Positions 24,284-33,264 of a DNA stretch of 33,264 nt are shown here, one piece after another. Below the pieces are notes generated by a model. It made no database searches. It was not told where the DNA came from and worked only from the letters and a program-made list of their open reading frames with translations. The DNA lies in assembly GCA_947259795.1 (NCBI GenBank), contig CAMYNJ010000010.1, positions 3,389 through 36,652 on the forward strand, given 5' to 3'. Position numbers and translations under genes: made by a program. How positions within the stretch are numbered: the first letter of the stretch is position 1; each line of letters opens with the position of its first letter. Source of the stretch: an uncultured Alphaproteobacteria bacterium (GTDB lineage Bacteria; Pseudomonadota; Alphaproteobacteria; UBA8366; JADFVY01).

Positions 24284-24291
24284 TGTTAACA
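24284..24291. promoter_or_regulatory. Palindrome TGTTAACA upstream of dctP
   Basis: An eight-base perfect palindrome about 90 bases before the dctP start, beside a related GTTAAT at 24274-24279. It could be an operator; the evidence is weak. Confidence 0.2.
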
Positions 24292-24307
24292 ACACGACAA
24301 GGCAAAA

Positions 24308-24317
24308 CTCGTACGAG
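24308..24317. promoter_or_regulatory. Palindrome CTCGTACGAG between dctP and the dehydratase gene
   Basis: A perfect ten-base palindrome with the GT-AC core favoured by FCD-type GntR proteins, in the divergent region. A -10-like TCTAAT follows at 24336-24341 on plus. The rest of 24194-24581 contains no recognised gene; from about 24383 onward it is GC-rich with no convincing frame. Confidence 0.35.
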
Positions 24318-24581
24318 GACGAATTTCCAGGGTTTTCTAATTTACGGCAATTCCCGATGCGACCTTAGGCGGACGATATAGAATGAACAAAGGGCGCGCT
24401 CGTATGGCTTCCGGTGCCCCGGCGGCCTTGTGGCGGCGTTGGGCGCCGGCCTCTCGAAGAAGGTCTTGCGCCAGATCGGCACCCTGCGTAACAAAGGCGA
24501 GGCGATCGTCGCCCGCATCGCCATTGCGGGAAACGGGGCCCTGGTCGGGAACGGCATGACTTTCCGGGAAGGGGGAGAACC

Positions 24582-26320
<1,739 letters not shown>

Positions 26321-26321
<1 letters not shown>

Positions 26322-27082
26322 TGGACATGCCCGTTAACCGCCTCAAACGAGCGCTCGCCGCCGGCGAAACCCAGATCGGCCTGTGGAGTTCGCTATGCTC
26401 ACCGATCGTGGCCGAGGCGCTCGCCTATTCCGGCTATGACTGGTTGTTGATCGATAGCGAGCACGCGCCCAACGAACTGCCCAACGTCATGGCGATGATG
26501 CAGGCCATGGCGCCGGGCACGGCATCGCCCGTCGTGCGCCCGGCCTGGAACGATGCCGTACTGCTCAAGCGCCTGCTCGATGCCGGCGCGCAGTCCTTCC
26601 TGATCCCCATGGTCCAGTCGGCCGAAGAAGCCGCGCAGGCCGTCGCCGCCACCCGCTACCCGCCGCAGGGCGTGCGCGGCGTGGCCCTGTCCCACCGCGG
26701 CAACCGGTACGGCCGGGTGGCGGACTATCTGGCGAAAGCCAACCGGGAAATCTGCCTGATCGTGCAGATTGAAAGCCGCGGCGCGGTCGACAGCGCGGCC
26801 GAGATCGCCGCGGTTGAGGGCGTGGACGGATTGTTCATCGGCCCGTCCGACCTGGCCGCCGATCTGGGCCATCTCGGCAACCCCGGACATGCGGAAGTCC
26901 AGGCAGCGTTTTCGGAGGTACTCGCGGCCTGCAAGTCGGCCGGCAAGGCCGCCGGGATCCTGTCCGCGGTCGAGGATCAGGCCAAAGGCTATATCGATGC
27001 CGGATTCAATTTCGTTGCCGTCGGCAGCGACCTTGGACTGTTGACCAGGCATGCGGACGCGCTGCGGGCCTGCTTCAAATGA
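26321..27082 (+). CDS. HpcH/HpaI-family class II 2-keto-3-deoxy acid aldolase
   Basis: 253 residues. His48 (DSEHAP), Arg73 (VRPAWND), and metal ligands Glu151 (QIESRGAVD) and Asp177 (GPSDLAADLG) match HpaI/GarL. It splits a 2-keto-3-deoxy acid into pyruvate and an aldehyde with a divalent metal. Lying between a sugar-acid dehydratase (one-base overlap) and a lactonase (ATGA overlap), it most likely takes the dehydratase product, giving glycolaldehyde from a pentonate or tartronate semialdehyde from an aldarate. Confidence 0.92.
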
Positions 27083-28014
27083 GCGGGCCAGGCGAGGCGC
27101 CCATTGTAATGGGCTGCTACGAGTTTCATGACGACCGGTTCCGCGACCGGATTCACCGCAACGCCTTCCTCGAGACGATCGCGGACGGGATGCTGTGGGC
27201 CGAGGGACCGGTCTATTTCGGCGACGGCAACTACCTGATCTGGAGCGATATTCCCAACAACCGCATGATGCGCTGGCTGCCGGGTACGGGGGTCGAGCTG
27301 TTCCGCGCCGACTCGAACTATGCCAACGGCAACACGCGGGACCGGCAGGGGCGCCTGGTCTCCTGCGAGCATGGCACCCGCCGCGTCACCCGGACCGAAT
27401 ATGACGGCACGATCACCGTCCTGGCCGACAATTACCGGGGCAGGAAGCTCAACTCGCCGAACGACGTAGTGGTCAAGTCCGACGGTTCGGTCTGGTTCAC
27501 CGACCCGCCCTACGGCATCCTCTCCGACTATGAGGGCAACCGGGCGGAGTCCGAGCTTGACGGCTGCTACGTCTTCCGCGCCGATCCGGACACGGCCCAG
27601 GTCGACATCGTTACCGACGACATGGTCAAGCCGAACGGCCTGGCGTTTTCCCCGGACGAGAGCATTCTCTATATCGCCGATTCCGGCGTTTCCCACGACC
27701 CCGACGGTCCACACCACATCCGGGCCTTCGACGTCGGCGATGGCCAAAAAGTCGACAACGGCCGGGTGTTCGCCGAAATCAATCCCGGCTTGCCCGACGG
27801 TTTCCGCCTCGACACCGACGGTTACCTCTGGACCAGCGCCCGCGACGGCGTGCACTGCTATGCCCCCGACGGCACCCTGGTGGGCAAGATCCTGACGCCG
27901 GAAAGGGTGTCCAACCTGACCTTCGGCGGCCCCAAGAAGAACCGCCTGTTCATGACCGCGACCACCTCCGTTTACAGCATCTATACCAACTCCCGCGGTG
28001 CCCAGTCGCCGTAA
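27079..28014 (+). CDS. SMP-30/gluconolactonase-family lactonase
   Basis: 311 residues of a six-bladed propeller. Metal-site blocks are visible: WAEGPVYFGDG (Glu near 42), LNSPNDVVVKSDGSVWFTDP, KPNGLAFSPDES, and LPDGFRLDTDGYLW near the C-terminus. No signal peptide is present, so it is probably cytoplasmic. It hydrolyses sugar lactones to aldonates and would feed the dehydratase encoded two genes upstream. The ATG overlaps the aldolase stop. It converges on the enolase-superfamily gene with a gap of only 12 bases. Confidence 0.92.
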   Translation: MSGPGEAPIVMGCYEFHDDRFRDRIHRNAFLETIADGMLWAEGPVYFGDGNYLIWSDIPNNRMMRWLPGTGVELFRADSNYANGNTRDRQGRLVSCEHGTRRVTRTEYDGTITVLADNYRGRKLNSPNDVVVKSDGSVWFTDPPYGILSDYEGNRAESELDGCYVFRADPDTAQVDIVTDDMVKPNGLAFSPDESILYIADSGVSHDPDGPHHIRAFDVGDGQKVDNGRVFAEINPGLPDGFRLDTDGYLWTSARDGVHCYAPDGTLVGKILTPERVSNLTFGGPKKNRLFMTATTSVYSIYTNSRGAQSP

Positions 28015-28026
28015 CGCGCCCCATGG

Positions 28027-29241
28027 TTACAGGTCGTCGATGCTAGTGCGCCGGACGGTCGCGTCGGCGCGCCCGGGCACGTCGGGCAGCAGCCTCGTCC
28101 CCAGCCCGGGCCCGGTCATCGGGTATATGTAGCCGTCTTCGATGCGCGGCAGGTCGGTAACCAGTTCTTTGTACCAGCCCGTGTAAAACGCGCGTACCGA
28201 CTCCTGGACCAGCGCGTTGGGCGCGTTCATTGAAAGATGGACGGACGCGGCAAAGACGACCGGTCCGGTGCAGTCGTGCGGCGCGACCGGCACATGGTGG
28301 GCTTCCGCCATCGTCGCCACCTTCTTGCCCTCGGACAGGCCGCCGACCCAACTGAGGTCGGGCATGGCGATACCGATGGCGCCGCGCGCGAGGAATTCAC
28401 GGTAGGCGAATCGCGTCGCCAGCGTTTCGCTGGCCGTGATCGGCACGCGGGTCGACGCCGCCAGATCGGCCAGGGCATCGGAATTGTTCATCTTGACCGG
28501 ATCCTCGAACCAATAGGGATCGAATTCCTCCAACGCCGCCATGATCCGCTTTGCCGTCGGCAGGTTCCAAAGGGAATGGAACTCGACCATGATGTCCATC
28601 CTGTTGCCGACGGCGCCGCGGATCTTGGCGAACGGTTCCAGCGCGCGATCCAGGTCGGGGCCCGAGATATAGGTGCCGTTCGATGCTTCGGCATAGGAGT
28701 CGAAGGGCCAGATCTTCATGCCGGTGATGCCCTGCGCCAGCAGGCTTTCGGCCAGTTCGTCGGCGCGGTGGAGGAAGCCGTCCAGGTCCTCGTAGGGGCC
28801 GGGCGCGTCCTCGGCGTCCAGGCCCCAGTTCTCCGTCGACTGGCCGGATTCCTTGCGCACGTAGCGGTAGCCGGCACAGGTGTTGTAGGTGCGGATTCGC
28901 TCGCGCGAAAGGCCGCCGAGCAACTGGTGGACGGGCTGGCCGGTCACCTGGCCCAGGATGTCCCACAACGCGATGTCGACCGCCGATAGCCCGCGCATCT
29001 CGGCGCCGCTCGAGGAAAACCCCACATACATGTTGCGCAGTCTGTGCGAAATCCGGTCGATATGCAGCGGATCCTTCCCCAACAGCAGCGGCGCCGCCGT
29101 CTCGTGGAGGTAGGCGACCGTCGGCCCGACGCAAAAGAAACTCTCGCCAAGGCCGACCAGCCCCTCGTCGGTATGGACGTGGAGCCAGACGAGGTTCGGA
29201 AATTCCTCCAGCTGGACGGTTTCGAGCGCTGTGATCTTCAC
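28027..29241 (-). CDS. Enolase-superfamily acid-sugar dehydratase-like protein
   Basis: 404 residues from the GTG at 29241 (site AGGAAAG upstream); an in-frame ATG at 29370 would extend it through the intergenic region with non-coding-like sequence. Lys176 (GMKIWPFD), Glu220-x-His222 (MVEFHSLW), Glu246 (WFEDPV), Glu272 (ASETL), Asp295 and His322 (APHDCTGP) form the active site. Acid at 220 followed by His at +2 resembles the D-x-H of galactonate and mannonate dehydratases, so water removal from a sugar acid is likely. Glu instead of Asp as first metal ligand is a deviation. It is transcribed alone, divergent from the RidA-like gene. Confidence 0.88.
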   Translation of the reverse strand: MKITALETVQLEEFPNLVWLHVHTDEGLVGLGESFFCVGPTVAYLHETAAPLLLGKDPLHIDRISHRLRNMYVGFSSSGAEMRGLSAVDIALWDILGQVTGQPVHQLLGGLSRERIRTYNTCAGYRYVRKESGQSTENWGLDAEDAPGPYEDLDGFLHRADELAESLLAQGITGMKIWPFDSYAEASNGTYISGPDLDRALEPFAKIRGAVGNRMDIMVEFHSLWNLPTAKRIMAALEEFDPYWFEDPVKMNNSDALADLAASTRVPITASETLATRFAYREFLARGAIGIAMPDLSWVGGLSEGKKVATMAEAHHVPVAPHDCTGPVVFAASVHLSMNAPNALVQESVRAFYTGWYKELVTDLPRIEDGYIYPMTGPGLGTRLLPDVPGRADATVRRTSIDDL

Positions 29242-29297
29242 GGTTCTGCTTTCCTGTGTCGGCCTGTTGCGGCGCTCCGGGCGGCGCCCCTGAAAGC

Positions 29298-29325
29298 ATC
29301 GTATTGAATGTGCCCGGCCCTTCAA
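29298..29325 (-). promoter_or_regulatory. Candidate promoter of the enolase-superfamily gene
   Basis: On the minus strand, TTGAAG (29325-29320), 16 bases, TACGAT (29303-29298), about 57 bases before the GTG start. Confidence 0.3.
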
Positions 29326-29467
29326 CGGAATTTTTCCGACGGCCTCAGCCAGGAGCCGCCTTTCGCGCATTCTCTCCGCCGCATGGATTTCCGCGCCCGA
29401 CGCCGCTATTCTCCGCTGCGTGATGGTTGGGATATCGTGAAGTTCGTCGCCTGGAAGGAAACGGAAT

Positions 29468-29854
29468 ATGACCGAAATAAAACGATTCTTGCTGCCGGAC
29501 GAAATGGCGCCGGTGAGCCACTATTGCCACGTTACCAGGGCGGGCGACCGGGTCTGGGTCTCGGGCACCGTCGGGGTCAGATCCGACGGCACCATCCCCG
29601 AGGATACCGCGGAACAATTCCAGCTCGCCATCGACAGCGTTGATCGATGCCTGAAAGCCGCCGGCGCCGAGGCCCGGCACGTCGTCAAGGTCATGGTTTT
29701 ATTGACCGATATCAACGACCGCGCGGCCATCAATCCGATCCGTCAGGCCTATTTCGGCGAACATCGCCCGGCCTCGACACTGTTCGAGGTTTCGGCGCTG
29801 GTCGCTCCCGAAATGAAGGTCGAGATCGAGGTTGAGGCGGTGGTGACGGACTAG
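29468..29854 (+). CDS. RidA/YjgF-family protein without the catalytic Arg
   Basis: 128 residues, the normal family size. Blocks: VSGTVGVRSDGTIPEDTAEQ, LKAAGAEARHVVKVMVLLTD and a C-terminal VEIEVEAVVTD. RidA deaminases use an Arg in the motif P-A-R; here the motif is RPAS, with Ser103 in that place. Family branches lacking the Arg do not hydrolyse 2-aminoacrylate, and several sit in catabolic operons with unknown roles. It is followed by a Gfo/Idh/MocA gene 46 bases on and diverges from the dehydratase-like gene. Confidence 0.88.
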   Translation: MTEIKRFLLPDEMAPVSHYCHVTRAGDRVWVSGTVGVRSDGTIPEDTAEQFQLAIDSVDRCLKAAGAEARHVVKVMVLLTDINDRAAINPIRQAYFGEHRPASTLFEVSALVAPEMKVEIEVEAVVTD

Positions 29855-29900
29855 CGACGTGAATCTTGCGCTGCCGGAAGAGGGTGGGAGGAGGGAAGGG

Positions 29901-30953
29901 ATGTCGGACCGGAATCCGGTACGCCTGGCCGTGGTCGGGGCGGGGCCGATCGGCCGGCGGCATTTGCAGGCCATCGCGGCGGAGCCTTCCTGCCGGGCGG
30001 TGGCGGTCGTCGACCCGGCGCCCGCCGGCGCGGAGGCGGCGAGCGAGTGGAACATCCCTCACCATCTCGACCTCGAGGCGATGCTCGATGCGGTCGCGCC
30101 GGACGGCGTGATCAACGCGACCCCCAATTCCCTCCATGTCCCGCTGTCGCTGGCCTGCGTGAAGCGCGGCATCCCGGTTCTGGTCGAAAAGCCGATTGCC
30201 GACAGGCTCGAGCCGGCGCTGGAACTTGCCGCCGCGTCCGAAGCGGCCGGCGTTCCCGTCCTGGTCGGGCATCATCGGCGCCACAATCCAATCGTCCGCA
30301 AGGCCCGGGAAATTGTACGATCGGGCGCGCTCGGCCGACTGACGGCGGTGTCCGCGACCTGGCTGCTGCACAAGCCGGTGGGTTATTTCGAGGTTGCCTG
30401 GCGGCGTGAGCCGGGCGGCGGGCCGATCCTGATCAATCTGATCCACGATATCGACAATCTGCGCTTCATCGCGGGCGATATCGCGGCGGTTCAAGCCATG
30501 ACGTCCAACGCGCGCCGGGGCTTTGCCGTCGAGGACACGGCGGCCCTGTTGCTGCGGTTCCACGACGGGGCGCTGGGCACGGTCATGCTGTCCGATACCG
30601 TTGCGGCCCCCTGGAGCTGGGAGCTGACCTCGGGCGAGCGGACGTCCTACAGCTATCCGAATACCGGCCAGGATTGCTACCTGTTCGCGGGCACCGAGGG
30701 GGCGCTGGCGCTGCCGTCCCTGCGCTTGTGGCGCTACGATGGGGCGCAGAACTGGCAGTCACCACTGCCGCAAGAAAAGCTGGCTGTTGAAGAGGCAGAC
30801 CCGATTCGCGTCCAGATTGATCATTTCGCCGATGTCATTCGCGGGCGCGCCGAACCGCTGATCACGGCCCGCGACGCGGCCCGGACGCTGGAGGCGACGC
30901 TCGCCGTGAGCAAGGCGGCCGCCGCCTCCGGCGAGGTCGTGCTGTCCGCCTGA
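29901..30953 (+). CDS. Gfo/Idh/MocA-family oxidoreductase
   Basis: 350 residues from MSDRNPVRL, after GGGAGGAGGGAAGGG; an in-frame GTG at 29859 lacks a site. The N-terminal Rossmann motif is AVVGAGPIGRRH, then INATPNSLH and LVEKPIAD with the catalytic EKP Lys. The C-terminal half has the family block GGPILINLIHDIDNLRFIAGD, with His and Asp near the substrate. The family oxidises or reduces sugars, inositols and related alcohols with NAD(P). The substrate is unknown; a sugar acid or lactone is suggested by the neighbourhood. Confidence 0.88.
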   Translation: MSDRNPVRLAVVGAGPIGRRHLQAIAAEPSCRAVAVVDPAPAGAEAASEWNIPHHLDLEAMLDAVAPDGVINATPNSLHVPLSLACVKRGIPVLVEKPIADRLEPALELAAASEAAGVPVLVGHHRRHNPIVRKAREIVRSGALGRLTAVSATWLLHKPVGYFEVAWRREPGGGPILINLIHDIDNLRFIAGDIAAVQAMTSNARRGFAVEDTAALLLRFHDGALGTVMLSDTVAAPWSWELTSGERTSYSYPNTGQDCYLFAGTEGALALPSLRLWRYDGAQNWQSPLPQEKLAVEEADPIRVQIDHFADVIRGRAEPLITARDAARTLEATLAVSKAAAASGEVVLSA

Positions 30954-31011
30954 TCGCATTTCATTCGTCGCGCGCTCCTGGCTCGTTTGGATCCACAATT
31001 GGCGCGTAGAA

Positions 31012-31116
31012 TCAGACCTCACGAACGGATCGAACAACGTTTCTGTCGCGAGTCAGGGCCCACAGGCGGAAGCTGGTTATACCCCAGTCGATCAGGATAG
31101 AGGCGGGAGCAGTCAT
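31012..31116 (-). pseudogene. dgoK: Relic of a 2-keto-3-deoxy-galactonokinase (DgoK) gene, N-terminus only
   Basis: An ATG frame of 34 codons reads MTAPASILIDWGITSFRLWA and continues ALTRDRNVVRSVREV before TGA. DgoK proteins begin with a phosphate-binding strand of the form x-DWGTTxxRxWLLDxxGxV, which this matches closely. The normal length is near 290 residues and no continuation was found in any frame down to 30954, where the oppositely oriented Gfo/Idh gene ends. It starts eight bases after the otnC stop, as a co-transcribed gene would. This looks like a deletion remnant; a genuine 34-residue protein is unlikely. Confidence 0.55.
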
Positions 31117-31124
31117 TCGTCGGA

Positions 31125-31757
31125 TCAGTTCGGAAAGGCCTCCCGCAGGGCGGCGATCTGCTCTTCATCGAGCCAGCGCGTATCGCAGCCCCGCAGCATC
31201 AGGAACAGCTTCGCTGTCTCTTCCAGCTCTTCGGCGTTGTAGACCGCCGCGTCCAGCGACTTGCCGGCGACCACCGGTCCGTGATTGGCCAGCAGCATGG
31301 CGTGATGGCTCCTGGCCGCCACGCGAACCGCCTCGGCCAGCGCCATGTCGCCGGGCCGGTAATAGGGCAGCAGCGGCAGCCTGCCGATGCGCATGACGTA
31401 ATAGGCGGTGATCGGCGGCAGCACGTCCGCCGGGTCGAGGTCCGCCATGCAGGATACCGCGACGGAATGGCTGGAATGCAGATGCACGATGGCCTCGTCG
31501 TCGGGCCGTTCCTGGTACATGGCGAGATGCAGGAAGGACTCCTTGGAAGGCTTGTCGCCGTCCAGATGCGCGCCATCCCAGGAGAGTTTTGAAATCCTCG
31601 CCGGGTCGAGCCGCCCCATGCAGCTGTTGGTCGGGGTGACCAGCAGGCCGTCCGCCAGCCGCACGCTCATATTGCCCGAACTGCCGGGAGCGAGGCCGCG
31701 CCGGTACAGCGCCTCTCCATGCATCGCCAGCCGTTCGCGCAGTTCGTTTTCGGTCAC
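31125..31757 (-). CDS. otnC: 3-oxo-tetronate 4-phosphate decarboxylase (class II aldolase family)
   Basis: 210 residues. The zinc-binding residues His92 and His94 (VHLHSSHS) and His159 (ANHGPVV), and the catalytic Glu73 (KESFLHLAMY), are in place. OtnC decarboxylates 3-oxo-tetronate 4-phosphate to dihydroxyacetone phosphate in the breakdown of L-threonate or D-erythronate. Its ATG overlaps the otnK stop, and kinase plus decarboxylase side by side supports this role over fuculose- or ribulose-phosphate aldolase relatives. Confidence 0.9.
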   Translation of the reverse strand: MTENELRERLAMHGEALYRRGLAPGSSGNMSVRLADGLLVTPTNSCMGRLDPARISKLSWDGAHLDGDKPSKESFLHLAMYQERPDDEAIVHLHSSHSVAVSCMADLDPADVLPPITAYYVMRIGRLPLLPYYRPGDMALAEAVRVAARSHHAMLLANHGPVVAGKSLDAAVYNAEELEETAKLFLMLRGCDTRWLDEEQIAALREAFPN

Positions 31758-33025
31758 CCCAGCACCTTGAAGCTCTTCTCGAAGAAATCGGGTCCGCCGA
31801 AATTGCCGGACTTCAGGGCCAGGAAGAGTGCCGGTTCGCCAAGGCTGAGCGTCCAGGGCACGCCGGGGTCGATTTCCTGGCCGATGCGCAGCGCCTTGAC
31901 GCCCAGCGTCTCCACCACCGCGCCCGAGGTTTCGCCGCCGGCCACCACCAGCCGCCGGGCTCCCGCATCCACCAGCCCCTTTGCGATGGCCGCCATGGCG
32001 CGCTCGATCATCGCGCCGGCTTCCTCGCGGCCATGTTTGGCCTGCATCGCCTGCACCTCTTCCGGCGTGCCGCTGGAATAGATCAGCAACGGCTCTTCGC
32101 CCAGCTTGTCGCCGGCCCAGCCCAGCGCCTCGGCCGCCACATCCGCACCGTCGGTCAGCGCCTGGCTGTCGATTCGAAAGGCCGGACGGCCGGCCTTCAT
32201 GAACTGCGCGATCTGGCCCAGGGTCGCCTGCGAGCAGCTGCCCGCAAGAATGGCGGCCTTGCCCGATGCCGGGGGCAAAGTGGCGGCATCGATGCCCGGC
32301 GCCAGCAATCCCTGGCGCCGGAAATTTTCCGGCAGGCCCATGGCGACGCCGGACCCGCCGGTCACCAGGCCAAGCCCGTCGCAGGCCGTGCCGATCTCGC
32401 GCAGATGGCGGTCGCTGACGGCATCCAGGATGGCCAGCCGCCTGCCTTCCGCCCGCAATTCATCGAACCGGGCGCGGATGGCCCCGGCCCCCTTGTCCAC
32501 ATCGTTATAGTCCACCAGCCCCACGGCGGTCTTGCTTTGCCGGTCCAGCACGCGCACCAGGCTGGAGTCGGTCATCGGGGTCAGAGGGTGGTTTCGCATG
32601 CCGGATTCCGACAGCAAGACGTCGCCGACGAAGAGATAACCCTTGTAGATCGTGCGCCCGTTCACCGGGAAGGCGGGGCAGGCGACGGAAAAATCCTCGG
32701 CCAGCGCATCGAGCAGCGCCTCGGCGACCGGTCCGATATTGCCCTCGTCCGTGGAATCGAAGGTCGAGCAGTATTTGAAGAAGATCTGCCTTGCGCCGTT
32801 GCGCCGGAGCCACTTGCAGGCCGCCAGCGACTGGTCGATGGCGTCCCGCGCGGGGATGGTTCGCGATTTCAGCGCCACCACGACGGCCTCGGCATCCGGC
32901 GCAGGCTGGTCCGCCCCGGGCACGCTGACGATCTGGATCGTCCGCATGCCGTTGGCGACCAGCGTGCTGGCCAAATCCGTGGCCCCGGTATTGTCGTCCG
33001 CGATGCATCCGAGAAGGATGGCCAT
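31754..33025 (-). CDS. otnK: 3-oxo-tetronate kinase (four-carbon acid sugar kinase family)
   Basis: 423 residues of two lobes. The N-terminal domain opens LLGCIADDNTGATDLAS and carries FKYCSTFDSTDEGNIGPVAEA for substrate binding. The C-terminal nucleotide domain carries AILAGSCSQAT and RRLVVAGGETSGAVVETL. OtnK phosphorylates 3-oxo-tetronate, the product of dehydrogenation and isomerisation of threonate or erythronate. AAGGAGGATTGAGCG precedes the ATG, within the end of the dehydrogenase gene. The isomerase (otnI) of the pathway is not in the visible part. Confidence 0.92.
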   Translation of the reverse strand: MAILLGCIADDNTGATDLASTLVANGMRTIQIVSVPGADQPAPDAEAVVVALKSRTIPARDAIDQSLAACKWLRRNGARQIFFKYCSTFDSTDEGNIGPVAEALLDALAEDFSVACPAFPVNGRTIYKGYLFVGDVLLSESGMRNHPLTPMTDSSLVRVLDRQSKTAVGLVDYNDVDKGAGAIRARFDELRAEGRRLAILDAVSDRHLREIGTACDGLGLVTGGSGVAMGLPENFRRQGLLAPGIDAATLPPASGKAAILAGSCSQATLGQIAQFMKAGRPAFRIDSQALTDGADVAAEALGWAGDKLGEEPLLIYSSGTPEEVQAMQAKHGREEAGAMIERAMAAIAKGLVDAGARRLVVAGGETSGAVVETLGVKALRIGQEIDPGVPWTLSLGEPALFLALKSGNFGGPDFFEKSFKVLG

Positions 33026-33028
33026 CGC

Positions 33029-33264
33029 TCAATCCTCCTTGCGCGGCGTGGTTACGCAGATGCCGGCGAGTTCCTCATAGACCTTTACCACGGCGGAATC
33101 GTCCTCGCGGCCATGACCCGCGGCCGCCCCCGCCAGGACCATCTGGTGCGCCGCCGCCGCGATCGGCAGCGGGAAGCGCAGCCCCCGGCCCGTATCCATT
33201 ACGATGCCCAGATCCTTGACGAAGATTTCGACCGCGCTGAGCGGCGTGTAGTCGCCGTCCAGCA
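33029..33264 (-). CDS. ltnD: C-terminus of an L-threonate dehydrogenase-like NAD-dependent enzyme (partial)
   Basis: The last 77 codons are visible, reading LDGDYTPLSAVEIFVKDLGI, then FPLPIAAAAHQMVLAGAAAG, HGREDDSAVVKVYEEL and TTPRKED. This matches the C-terminal helical domain of LtnD (3-hydroxyisobutyrate dehydrogenase family), including the HQM and GxGxxDDSAV segments. LtnD oxidises L-threonate at C2. The stop is three bases before the otnK start. The N-terminal cofactor domain lies beyond the right edge. Confidence 0.85.
   Translation of the reverse strand, partial: LDGDYTPLSAVEIFVKDLGIVMDTGRGLRFPLPIAAAAHQMVLAGAAAGHGREDDSAVVKVYEELAGICVTTPRKED

Noticed and set aside
24383-24581. A gene in the GC-rich leader of the dehydratase operon
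   Set aside because: Frames on both strands are open for short stretches, but none has a ribosome site or recognisable family features.
28268-28284. Second copy of the CATGGTGG repeat unit
   Set aside because: A chance match inside the enolase-superfamily gene, without the surrounding repeat structure.

Overview
The window is dense, GC-rich coding DNA, with GC-rich third codon positions and occasional GTG/TTG starts. Its families (tripartite tricarboxylate and TRAP transporters with periplasmic binding proteins, FCD-type GntR regulator, multiple MmgE/PrpD and enolase-superfamily enzymes) point to a free-living alphaproteobacterium, perhaps Rhodospirillales-like. That placement is inference from family content. 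No rRNA, tRNA, CRISPR array or intact insertion sequence was seen. Almost everything concerns uptake and breakdown of small organic acids and sugar acids.

Layout. (1) 1-2253, minus: a GNAT-like protein translationally coupled to a GH3-type adenylating enzyme that runs off the left edge, followed by a 500-base AT-richer gap with dyad symmetries. (2) 2758-13988: an MmgE/PrpD region. A minus operon tctC-tctB-tctA-prpD faces a plus-strand prpD-like gene. A minus SDR gene faces a plus operon gntR - prpD-like - prpD-like - TSUP permease. Two near-identical palindromes in the two divergent promoter regions suggest that the GntR protein controls the whole block. (3) 14193-24193: a uronate dehydrogenase-like gene on plus, preceded by a relic insertion-sequence end, converges on a long minus operon: TRAP transporter (dctP, dctQ, and a dctM interrupted by an amber codon), a mandelate-racemase-type enzyme, an AroE-like dehydrogenase, a PhyH-type oxygenase, a 3-hydroxyisobutyrate-dehydrogenase-like enzyme, a DMT permease and a D-2-hydroxyacid dehydrogenase. 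(4) 24582-28014, plus: IlvD/Edd sugar-acid dehydratase, HpcH/HpaI aldolase and SMP-30 lactonase, tightly coupled. This is a lactone -> acid -> 2-keto-3-deoxy acid -> pyruvate plus aldehyde route. (5) 28027-30953: an acid-sugar dehydratase-like enolase-superfamily gene (minus) diverging from a RidA-like and a Gfo/Idh/MocA gene (plus). (6) 31012-33264, minus: ltnD (partial), otnK, otnC of the four-carbon acid-sugar pathway, followed by a 34-codon relic of a 2-keto-3-deoxy-galactonokinase gene.

Several genes look damaged or divergent: dctM (one in-frame TAG), tctC (probable internal deletion of about 25-30 residues), dgoK (only the N-terminus remains), an SDR without catalytic Ser/Tyr, and a RidA without its catalytic Arg. 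This suggests a catabolic island that is being remodelled.
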